A stretch of 64,000 nucleotides of DNA. It comes from Chromatium weissei. Its GTDB lineage: Bacteria > Pseudomonadota > Gammaproteobacteria > Chromatiales > Chromatiaceae. Where the stretch lies: NCBI RefSeq assembly GCF_016583765.1, contig NZ_NRRR01000001.1:620001-684000 (forward strand), written 5' to 3'. The first letter of the stretch is position 1. Every line of letters begins with the position of its first letter. The notes below the pieces were generated by a model, which worked only from the letters and a program-made list of their open reading frames with translations, was not told the origin of the DNA and searched no databases. Positions 36,801 through 44,775 of the stretch are shown here, piece after piece. A program made the position numbers and the translations under genes.

Positions 36801-39800
36801 ATAAATAACCGTATCCGCACCTTCAACAAAGGTCTCAGCATTGTCTTGTTGTCCAGCCAGCTCAATCCGATTGTCTGCCGTGACCTGTGAAGCATCGATA
36901 TTGACGGTGTCATTTGCCGCGCCAGCAATCAGGTTCTCAGCACCATAAACTTGCGTGGCAACAAAACTGTTGTAGTCGACATCATCAATCAAATCACCAT
37001 CATGATTGGAATCAACGGTGTAAGAAACGGCAGGAGTTTCACGCGTGAGGTTGATCGTCAAACCTTCAGCGCCCATCGGCTTATCAACAATCGCGGTCGC
37101 AACGCTATCGGACAGTGCCGCAACATTCAGCGTGGTATCGCGGCTGTTTTCCAACACACGCACAGTTTCGATGTCAGTGAAGGTCGTCAACCCAGCGGCA
37201 GTTCCACCAACCGTCACTGTTCCTGCACCGTTTAAGCCCAGCGTATCGGCAAGTTCAACAGTGAAATTAGAACCAACACCAAAGGTCGATTGTTCAACCT
37301 GCAACACGTCAACAAACTGCTCGCCGACCAATATGCCAATGTCAGCACCACCATCAACGCTATCAGTACCTTGCGAGACGAGAACTACGTCATCGCCCGT
37401 GCCCGCTGTGATCGTGTCATTGCCCAAACCGCCGATCAGCAAATCATCGCCGTTGATCCAAGTGTCTGGCGTATCGGTATCCAACGTGGCATCGATACCA
37501 ACGATGGGCTCGTCGTCGCCAGCATCCAACGCGGTTTGCAGCAACGAAACGCTTGCTTCGCCGCGACCGAGGAACTTAACCGTATCGCCGTTCAGATTGC
37601 CGTCATAACCGGGGAACTCAACCAAATCAACATAAGTATTTGATTGATTATGCAGTTCAACCGTACCACCCGCGCCACCGGCAGCCGTGTTGGTGATGGT
37701 GGCAGTGACGTTCATAAACGTTTGCGAACCATCAACCACCGCCTGCGTCAACGCCAGTACGGTGACATCAGTGCCAGCATCCAGAGCGCCATCGCCATCG
37801 ATATCCGTCAAACCATCGCCATCGGTATCAGCAAAATTGCCAGCGTCAGTTGTGCCGAGCGCAGCGGCCACACGACCAGAACCGGAGTTCAAATCCAATT
37901 CGTTGTTGATGATGCCAATGAGTTTGCCCACAGCAGTTTCTGTGGTCTCACCAGTTTGAACGGTATAACCATATTCTTTTTCATTGATATTCAGAACAAT
38001 ACGGTCACCGCTGCTGACGTTGCTGACCCGTACCAACATCTCTTGACCTTGAGCAAGGACGGTATTGATGTCATTGTCAGGTGTGTCGGCGCTGTCGCGC
38101 ACGATATGCGCAACCATTGCAGCAGCATTGGAAATCTCTGTGGTTTGCTCATTTTGACCGAGGTTGACCGAGCGATCTTCGTAGCTCTGGATGATAAGAA
38201 CATCATCTTCGACAACATTGACCGGACCGGCTTGGAAGATGCCAGTTGCGGATGCACTGCCACCAGCAAGCACGATACCAACGGCAAAACCTTCATCAAT
38301 CGTGTCAGAAATGTCACGACCTTGCGCATCGGTAATTACAACGGTGTTGCCGGATGCAATCGCAGTGATGTCGGCATCCTTCGCGTTGAAAACCGTATTC
38401 ACGATGGTCGCCAATTCTTCAATCGTGTTTGCTGCCATCAACGCTGTCGTATCAGTAACAGCAAAGGTCTCACCGCCGATTTTGATCTGGAAGGTGGAAA
38501 CCGCCACTTCAGACAAACCGATGTCAGTGGTACCAAAATCAACGGTCAGGTGAGAAGCATCCACATCGGCGGTTTGTGGAGCACGGAAATCCTGTCCGAA
38601 GCCATCCTTATCACGTCCAGCAGTGCTATCCCAAAGGTTGTCGTTGTTGGTATCCAGTTGACGATGAACGGTATCGACGTTGTCGCCAAATGCGACCACG
38701 AAGACATCATCACCACGTCCACCGGACAAATTGTCGTCACCGCCACGACCTTCAATCAGGTCAACGCCGGTATTGGCATACAGCGTGTTGTCTTGACCGT
38801 TACCGCGCAGATCAAGATTGGCATTGATGCCAGCGAAGTTTTGTTGGTTGTTAAACGATAATTCTGGGCTGTTATTGCCGGCCGCCTTGAAGTCAATTTG
38901 ACCAAGACCAGTGGCAATCACGCTCTCCATGTCCGTCATCATCACCGGAGCAACATCAGCTTCGTACCGCGTCTGGTCATGGGTGTCAGCGTTCGAGCCG
39001 CCGTAATTGACGAACTCAGCACCATCATCCGCCGGATTGGTCGGATCAAACGCATTGCCAAGATCAATACGCACCACGTTGTCAACGGTGAGCGCATCAA
39101 GCGTCGCCTGTTGTGCCGTTGCCTCATCAGCAACCACCGCACCCTGCAAACGCCCCATGCTGTAATCGGTCATCCACAGCGTATCGCCAGTGTTTTTCAG
39201 GTCATCGCCGCTGGTGGTCGCGTTGTCTACGTTACCTGTGACATTGCCGCCATCCATTTCAAAAGCGATGTTGTCATCATCCGAACCACCGTCGATGTCA
39301 TCACGACCATCAGTTACGGTACCGACTGCACTAACATTCAGTTCAAGCCCGCCTGTTGCATTGAGCAGATTCGGGTTGTTTTGGTTATGCAGCAAATAGC
39401 TCAGGCTGCCACCAAACAGAATGTCGTCACCATCAGCAACATCGAGAGCGTTTCCGTTGTTGTCACCACTGATGCTGTCGTTGTCATAACCACCAATGAC
39501 AACGTTATCAGCCAAGCTACCGGTAACATTGAGCTGGGCAGTGGAACCAATGCCATAGTTTTCAGCGCCATCTGCTTCTGCGGTTCCGACATCAGTCGTG
39601 TCATCAACCACTGGCGTTGTGTCTTCAGCAACAACCGTGTCATCTACGATCGTGTCATCGACAACTGTGGTGTCATCAACCACTGGGTCGACTGGGTCAG
39701 GTGTTACGGTCGTATCGACAACTGAGCGCAAATCAGTGGCGCGACCACCGAGTAATACGTCGACATCATTCAGGAAGCCGTAAAGATTGCCGGATGCGTC

Positions 39801-40973
39801 AAGGCTTTCAACATCGATCAATCCAGCTCCCGCGCCGCTGCGCGTGACAATTCCGCCACCACCTAACGCCACAGCAACTGGTTCATCATCATCCGATGCT
39901 TCGAGCAAAATCCAATCGTTATTTTGTGAGTTGACACCACTTAAATCTTCAGCGAGACCTGCTGCAGAATCGTCAGTTGTGTTACCACCGTCAAACTGGG
40001 TGTTTACGCCATCAACTGGAGAGAGTTGCGATAGTTCAGCAAAGAAAAAGTCGGCGTTACGACCAGCAGACAGCACATCACCGGGCAGCGCCGCGCCATT
40101 TGGATAAAATTGTCCAGTTTTCGTATCGGTGACACCTAAACCATCTTCAGTGCGCACAAAACGGTTGGCAGAGACACCGCCGCCCGCCATAAAGTCGTTA
40201 CCAATACCACCAAACGCAACATCAACACCCAGACCGCCTAAGAAAATGTTGCCGTCAGTGTTAACGCCATCTCCCGCAAAGCCGGTTCCATCAAAAGCGA
40301 TGTCACCCGTAAAATTATTCGTGATGTCGTTTTGATTTAATGGATTGCGCGCATAGGCATCAACAATCTCAAAATCTTTGGCAACATTCTGAGTATTATT
40401 CTCGACTCCATCGAGAGTAATAATTCCATCACCATTAAGGTCTTGTCCCGTAATTTGATTAGCTGGGTTTGTGAAATCAATACGTACAGTTTGATCACCA
40501 GTTAAATGCATTACATCAGCACTTGCAGCAAGCTCTGGTGTTAATACAAAAGTGTCACCAGAATTACCGGAAGTTAAAGAACCGGAACGCCCTTCAGTGT
40601 GACCAAAAAGCACATAATGGACATAACCGCTGCTAAATGAGCCAGCAGTCACGGCATCCTTCACGTCTGAGTATTGATCAAGATAATAAGCTTCATTGAA
40701 ATAAGGTGTTCCACACGAACGACCTTCTGTTGCACCAAATTGTTCAAAGTGATCGAGAAAAGTGCTAAATGCACCACTTGCAACTGCGACAACGACATCG
40801 GGATTCGCATCTTTGTAAACAGTTGGATTGAAATAAGGATTTGGCTGACGACCCTCAAGTTCGCCATACTGGATGTAATGCTGCTCGGCAGTCATCAACC
40901 CATCACGTACAGCAGCGAGGACATCGGGATTCTTAGTCAAGTAATAGCTTTCTTGAAAAGTCTGAAGAGCCAT
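33852..40973 (-). CDS. giant RTX-type secreted protein (2373 aa)
   Basis: The N-terminus has three tandem units of about 45 residues of the form YYL..NPDV..AV..G....A..HY..YG..EGR (about 1-45, 46-90, 91-133). The body is very acidic, rich in Asp, Asn, Thr and Val, with RTX-type Ca-binding nonapeptides (GGIGNDFMAGG, GGRGDDNLSGGRGDDVF, GGLGNDTITAGTGDDVV, GGVGNDWIVG) and EF-hand-like DxNGDGxI loops. There is only one Cys and no Sec signal, and the C-terminal beta region is typical of T1SS substrates. The ATG has aaggaat upstream. Its start faces the type I transporter genes across 637 bases. Adhesin or surface-layer role is inferred. Confidence 0.85.
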   Translation of the reverse strand: MALQTFQESYYLTKNPDVLAAVRDGLMTAEQHYIQYGELEGRQPNPYFNPTVYKDANPDVVVAVASGAFSTFLDHFEQFGATEGRSCGTPYFNEAYYLDQYSDVKDAVTAGSFSSGYVHYVLFGHTEGRSGSLTSGNSGDTFVLTPELAASADVMHLTGDQTVRIDFTNPANQITGQDLNGDGIITLDGVENNTQNVAKDFEIVDAYARNPLNQNDITNNFTGDIAFDGTGFAGDGVNTDGNIFLGGLGVDVAFGGIGNDFMAGGGVSANRFVRTEDGLGVTDTKTGQFYPNGAALPGDVLSAGRNADFFFAELSQLSPVDGVNTQFDGGNTTDDSAAGLAEDLSGVNSQNNDWILLEASDDDEPVAVALGGGGIVTRSGAGAGLIDVESLDASGNLYGFLNDVDVLLGGRATDLRSVVDTTVTPDPVDPVVDDTTVVDDTIVDDTVVAEDTTPVVDDTTDVGTAEADGAENYGIGSTAQLNVTGSLADNVVIGGYDNDSISGDNNGNALDVADGDDILFGGSLSYLLHNQNNPNLLNATGGLELNVSAVGTVTDGRDDIDGGSDDDNIAFEMDGGNVTGNVDNATTSGDDLKNTGDTLWMTDYSMGRLQGAVVADEATAQQATLDALTVDNVVRIDLGNAFDPTNPADDGAEFVNYGGSNADTHDQTRYEADVAPVMMTDMESVIATGLGQIDFKAAGNNSPELSFNNQQNFAGINANLDLRGNGQDNTLYANTGVDLIEGRGGDDNLSGGRGDDVFVVAFGDNVDTVHRQLDTNNDNLWDSTAGRDKDGFGQDFRAPQTADVDASHLTVDFGTTDIGLSEVAVSTFQIKIGGETFAVTDTTALMAANTIEELATIVNTVFNAKDADITAIASGNTVVITDAQGRDISDTIDEGFAVGIVLAGGSASATGIFQAGPVNVVEDDVLIIQSYEDRSVNLGQNEQTTEISNAAAMVAHIVRDSADTPDNDINTVLAQGQEMLVRVSNVSSGDRIVLNINEKEYGYTVQTGETTETAVGKLIGIINNELDLNSGSGRVAAALGTTDAGNFADTDGDGLTDIDGDGALDAGTDVTVLALTQAVVDGSQTFMNVTATITNTAAGGAGGTVELHNQSNTYVDLVEFPGYDGNLNGDTVKFLGRGEASVSLLQTALDAGDDEPIVGIDATLDTDTPDTWINGDDLLIGGLGNDTITAGTGDDVVLVSQGTDSVDGGADIGILVGEQFVDVLQVEQSTFGVGSNFTVELADTLGLNGAGTVTVGGTAAGLTTFTDIETVRVLENSRDTTLNVAALSDSVATAIVDKPMGAEGLTINLTRETPAVSYTVDSNHDGDLIDDVDYNSFVATQVYGAENLIAGAANDTVNIDASQVTADNRIELAGQQDNAETFVEGADTVIYEHNFLNAPPQAEDVRPVVTLTVESEADTDTVALKGGVLGQTVTTDTLVSVEEVDLTFAATGTIDALDLSKIVGGATVNYGVGVAIGETLGGGKLADSVANVEANTLEAGGVAVTGNGLGGELLEVAGIEQLETVTGSAGDDRIITSNDMAAPGRVVDVAGVEVVTEIGIETYLGAPTTTITNLGLFQFDLGAGTNDALDYEQDTSAVAVVVATALESEDTIEPDAVDRIISGTSRVDYATNVERYFGGQAANIIDLSNATVATTIEFSVESDAAENEFAELNGAANGEDVVDLVRGAEVRDTTTSDVFAQFMDRTADNPAGTRFWNEVVGHNTLAETVLLTDLENDAAHTFLLEGGENVVNYSALTTPVTGSVQNATYDLVTDTGTQSVNVTATGSKTVDVITVTSADYAAGEKTLTLVGSDQNGDIVDISDLDAAGGAIIDTYNLVDLESGVVVEDRLDSVADNGQGTVIHLKGFENINGSDSIDRLYGSNGVNDINGGVGNDWIVGRGGSSVTGGDALTGGAGNDRFMYVTEADSATEITAVQNTQDTVKDFGIGDDVLVFTTTDAGAVNATATATTLADGGVDAAFQVQIDQNADGLLDATVVNEISDDDFTIIDTTGAMTATRVMMRVDQSTGQDIQHLDKAIGGVDGQYEVVYTSANQSNSLAQPDEFHSVTLDTAGAGIGNSADKFDLRSFNFGVIAAGDSVNVDGGINDTDRNDDGVADAVESILYSTPVTVNSLESVANFFREGADATGIARAIHVQLEPGAAAGDGNNFRVFVDTNHDGNYSAADDLVFDLRDVQNAGASYLANAATQTDLYNDANVDGDGNGIFIFNDAQYNLWFAAAPVVPPPADAVIEPGDDEAVVTIGVADRVVLTAGTGAVADVYASGEPTQVTVTGFEVGADADVLELDLPEGVGADVATLDGLDGLVVDAEHTIGVILNEITGATIVNLGPNADGEVVTLTLAGVTDASAVAVAVI

Positions 40974-41610
40974 GGTTTAGGATTCCTTAAAGGTTGGGTG
41001 ATAAAGAGACTTTGAAACCGGATCGGCCGGCGCATTTGGACGCTACCAGCAACAGAGATCGTGCACAAGCGTAAGTATAGGGAAAACACTCAGACGCAAG
41101 CATGGTGGGGTGTTGGAGTGCCTCTAACTGTGATCGACAGCTTTTACTGCCTGAACATGCCATAACACTGGCAAACACCGCCGAACGCTGCTTGTGGTAT
41201 AAATCACTACATTTCGGGGCGTGCCTGAGTTGTATTTTACCCATGTGTTGCCAGAACGCAAGTTTTGTGTGGCAGATGATGGCAATTCCACAAAACATCC
41301 TTGCAGCATGTGATAACCCAAAGACTTACTCAATTAGAAACCGTGAAACACTGAATTAAAACCAAACAGAACTCACATCGAATATCTTAACATTGCGGAT
41401 TAACATTGTCAGGATATATCAGGAAATTTCAGGGCTTTTTGCCAATATCCAGTTTCATTTTGAGCAATCAACCGCCTGTTGCAAAATCCGCAAATACACC
41501 CCAATAACTGATGATCACACTGTCAGAAACAGTCGGTTTTGATAGGATGATTTTCTCACCGAGCGCACTTCTGCGACTTATCGTGATTCTCCATTCTGGT
41601 AATTTACCTT
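40974..41610. promoter_or_regulatory. divergent intergenic region between giant RTX gene and T1SS operon
   Basis: These 637 bases hold no convincing gene. Both flanking genes start here and point outward, so promoters for the secreted proteins (minus) and the transporter operon (plus) must lie within it. I could not pick out a clear sigma-70 pair or an operator; A+T-rich stretches occur near 41380-41450. Confidence 0.45.
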
Positions 41611-43347
41611 GTGAATAAGCATTCCCGTCCTCCTGTTGATGAATTGCGTGCCGCCTTACAAGCCAGTCGCAATTCCTTTTTATTTACCGGTTTTTTTAGC
41701 GCCTTCATTAACATGTTACTGCTCGTTCCATCGCTTTACATGTTGCAGGTTTATGATCGCGTTCTTGCCAGCGGCAGCCAAATGACACTATTGGTATTAA
41801 CACTTTTAGTAATTGGCTTATACGCTATCATGGGTGCATTGGAATTGGTGCGTTCCCGCATTCTCGTGCGCGTCAGCGCAAGACTTGATATGGCATTGAA
41901 TACCCGCCTATTTTCTGCCATGTTTGATGCCAATTTGCGCGGCGGCGGCAATACCGGCATTCAACCCATTCAAGACCTTACCGCTCTACGTCAATTCCTC
42001 ACCGGCAATGGCTTATTTGGCTTCTTTGATGCTCCGTGGATTCCTTTATACATGGCAGTATTATTTTTAATGCATCCGCTGATTGGCTGGCTCGCCGTCG
42101 GTGGCGCATTAATTCTCATTGCATTAGCCATTGCCAATGAACTCACCACCAGCAAACCACTCGCACAAGCGAATAGCCAAGCCGTCGCCAGCAATAGTTA
42201 CCTGCAAGGCAATTTGCGCAACGCCGAAGCCTTGGAATCCATGGGCATGTTGCAAAATGTGCACAAACGCTGGTTGACGCGCCACGTTGAGATGTTAAAG
42301 CTACAAGCGCTCGCCAGCGATCGCGCCGGTCTTCTCATCAACGCCAGTAAAACCATTCGCATCACCCTGCAATCGCTGATTCTCGGTGTTGGCGCGTATC
42401 TCGCCATTCAACAGGTCGTCACGCCCGGCATCATGATCGCCGGTTCAATTTTGATGGGACGTGCACTCGCACCAATCGACATGCTCATTGGCTCGTGGAA
42501 AGGGTTTTTAACCGCCCGCACTTCTTACAGTCGCCTGCAAAAACTGCTGCAATCCATACCTGCTCGCCCCGTCAACATGCGTCTACCCTCGCCCATCGGT
42601 CAGATCAGTTTTCAGGAAGTCGTCGCCGCGCCACCCGGTTCAACCACCGCAGTTTTGAAGCGCATCAGCTTTGATGTCGCACCCGGCGAAGTCGTCGGTG
42701 TCATCGGCCCGAGCGCTGCCGGTAAATCTACGCTGGCGCGAGTCATGCTCGGCGTGTGGCCAACTGCCGCTGGTGCCGTGCGTTTGGACGGCGCAGAAAT
42801 CAGCCGGTGGAACCGTGAAGATTTGGGACCACACATTGGCTATCTGCCGCAAGATATTGAATTATTTGATGGAACGGTCAGCGAAAACATCGCCCGTTTC
42901 GGCACTGTTGATCCAGAACAGGTCGTGCAAGCAGCCCAACGCGCCGGTGTGCACGAGATGATTCTTGGACTGGCAAAAGGCTACGACACACCAGTTGGGG
43001 TTGGTGGAGCGGTGTTATCCGGCGGACAGCGCCAGCGTTTGGGTTTGGCGCGAGCGATGTACGGCGATCCGGTGCTGGTCGTACTCGACGAACCCAATTC
43101 CAATCTCGACGAACAGGGTGAAGCAGCACTGGTGCGGGCAATTGCACAATTAAAAGCCGCTGGATCAACGGTATTCATCATCACGCACCGTCCCAGCGTG
43201 CTCAACGGCGTGGATAAAATTCTGGTGCTGCGCGAAGGAATGCTGCATCTGTTTGCGCCCCGCGATCAGGTGTTATCGCAATTTGCCAAACCGAGCATCG
43301 TCGCTCATACCAACGCCCAACAAGGCACGCAGATGGCAGTTGGATAG
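41611..43347 (+). CDS. type I secretion ABC transporter, PrtD family
   Basis: This inner-membrane exporter of 578 aa (GTG start) energises one-step secretion of RTX-type proteins. The transmembrane domain covers about 20-300, with helices such as FFSAFINMLLLVPSLYMLQV. The ATPase has Walker A GPSAAGKST (366-374), signature LSGGQRQRLGL (469-479), Walker B VLVVLDEP (488-495) and the switch His in ITHRPS. The lack of an N-terminal C39-like domain and the length match PrtD/AprD rather than HlyB. The membrane fusion gene follows after 57 bases. No TolC-type outer membrane gene is in the window. Confidence 0.93.
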   Translation: MNKHSRPPVDELRAALQASRNSFLFTGFFSAFINMLLLVPSLYMLQVYDRVLASGSQMTLLVLTLLVIGLYAIMGALELVRSRILVRVSARLDMALNTRLFSAMFDANLRGGGNTGIQPIQDLTALRQFLTGNGLFGFFDAPWIPLYMAVLFLMHPLIGWLAVGGALILIALAIANELTTSKPLAQANSQAVASNSYLQGNLRNAEALESMGMLQNVHKRWLTRHVEMLKLQALASDRAGLLINASKTIRITLQSLILGVGAYLAIQQVVTPGIMIAGSILMGRALAPIDMLIGSWKGFLTARTSYSRLQKLLQSIPARPVNMRLPSPIGQISFQEVVAAPPGSTTAVLKRISFDVAPGEVVGVIGPSAAGKSTLARVMLGVWPTAAGAVRLDGAEISRWNREDLGPHIGYLPQDIELFDGTVSENIARFGTVDPEQVVQAAQRAGVHEMILGLAKGYDTPVGVGGAVLSGGQRQRLGLARAMYGDPVLVVLDEPNSNLDEQGEAALVRAIAQLKAAGSTVFIITHRPSVLNGVDKILVLREGMLHLFAPRDQVLSQFAKPSIVAHTNAQQGTQMAVG

Positions 43348-43404
43348 CGCCAGCAATGGTTGCAGGCACATTCAAAATTTGCGGTTATTTAGAGAGAAAT
43401 TGCT

Positions 43405-44745
43405 TTGGACATCAACGTTATTCCCAAAACATTGGAGCCGACTCCAGACACGCTCAGTTTGCGTACCAGTGACGGCCCAGAACGAACACTTGGACTGCTC
43501 ATTCTTCTTGCAGGTCTAGGTGGTTTTGGCGTGTGGGCGGCCTTCGCACCCATTGACAGCGCCGCCGTCGCGCCGGGCATCGTCACCGTCGAATCATCAC
43601 GCAAAACCGTACAGCACATGGAAGGCGGCATCGTGAGCCAAATTCTGGTGCACGAAGGCGATACCGTGCACAAAGGAGATGTACTGTTGCGTATGGACGA
43701 CACTGAGTCACGGGCGCAACTTGAAATCGCCCGCGGCAAATTTTGGGCACGCCGAGCGGAGGAAGCTCGGTTAATCGCCGAGCGCGATAACGCCGAAAAA
43801 GTCGTATTTCCGGCAGATTTATTAGAAGCCAAAAACGACCCGCGAGTGGAAGAAGCGATGCTGGGTCAACAACGCATGTTTCAAGCGCGTCATCAAGCGA
43901 CTGCCGGTGAAGTTGGCGTATTACAACAACGCATCGGTCAATTGGAAGAACAAATTCGCGGTTTAACTGGATTAGTCAGCAGCAAAGAAAAACGTATTGC
44001 GCTTTATCAAGAAGAAATCGCCGGATTACAAAAACTCATTGAAAAAGGTCTGGGTGAAAGAAGTCGTTTACGCGAATGGGAACGATTAGCAGCAGAAATC
44101 GATGGCGAACGCGTTGAACATCTCTCTTCAATTGCAGCCACGCGAGTGCAAATTGGCGAAACCAAATTACAAATTGCACAGGTACGCCGCGTATTTACCA
44201 GCGATGTTGTAGAACAATTACGCGCTGCGCAAACCGATTTATCTGATTTGCGTGAACGTATTCGCGCTTTAGAAAAAACACTGGAACGCACCATCGTTAC
44301 CGCACCATCTTCAGGTTCAATTGTGGGAATGCGTATTCACACAATTGGCGGTGTTTTACGTTCTGGCGATCCCATTTTAGATATTATTCCTGAAGGTGAA
44401 CCGCTTTTAGTTGAAGCACGCGTACAGCCAACCGATGTGGATAAAGTCGTGCCCGGATTATCCGCAGAACTGCGTTTTACTGCGTTTAATTCACGCACCA
44501 CGCCAACGGTTTTCGGAACAGTGATGACGATTTCTGGAGACCGTCTAACTGATCCGAATACTGGCGCGCCCTATTATTTAGCGCGTATTCAAGTTAATCC
44601 CGAAGGCATGAATACACTACGTGGATTAACGCTGTTACCCGGAATGCCAGCAGATGTCATGATTAAAACAGGTCAACGCACCTTCTTTGAATACATCATT
44701 AAACCGATTAGTGATCGCATGATATTGGGATTGAAAGAAGAATAA
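43405..44745 (+). CDS. type I secretion membrane fusion protein, HlyD/PrtE family
   Basis: The 446-aa protein (TTG start with agagag upstream) has a cytoplasmic N-terminus, one membrane helix (about 28-48), a split biotinyl-lipoyl-like domain (VQHMEGGIVSQILVHEGDTV), a long periplasmic coiled-coil hairpin (about 105-295) and a beta-barrel with the HlyD signature near TLLPGMPADVMIKTGQRTF. It links the ABC transporter to an outer membrane channel. It forms an operon with the transporter and the glycosyltransferase. Confidence 0.93.
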   Translation: MDINVIPKTLEPTPDTLSLRTSDGPERTLGLLILLAGLGGFGVWAAFAPIDSAAVAPGIVTVESSRKTVQHMEGGIVSQILVHEGDTVHKGDVLLRMDDTESRAQLEIARGKFWARRAEEARLIAERDNAEKVVFPADLLEAKNDPRVEEAMLGQQRMFQARHQATAGEVGVLQQRIGQLEEQIRGLTGLVSSKEKRIALYQEEIAGLQKLIEKGLGERSRLREWERLAAEIDGERVEHLSSIAATRVQIGETKLQIAQVRRVFTSDVVEQLRAAQTDLSDLRERIRALEKTLERTIVTAPSSGSIVGMRIHTIGGVLRSGDPILDIIPEGEPLLVEARVQPTDVDKVVPGLSAELRFTAFNSRTTPTVFGTVMTISGDRLTDPNTGAPYYLARIQVNPEGMNTLRGLTLLPGMPADVMIKTGQRTFFEYIIKPISDRMILGLKEE

Positions 44746-44775
44746 CTGAATTCAACGGTGTCAGCGGAGATTCAA

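Noticed and set aside
37644-38861. A 405-codon open frame on the plus strand opposite the giant RTX gene, and similar long frames at 27.1-31.9 kb
   Set aside because: They are antisense shadows caused by the biased codon use of Asp/Thr/Val/Ala-rich repeats. They have odd composition and no recognisable domains.
41102-41359. Small plus-strand open frame between the RTX gene and T1SS operon
   Set aside because: There is no ribosome site, the composition is improbable (many Cys and Trp), and no family resemblance was seen; treated as intergenic.
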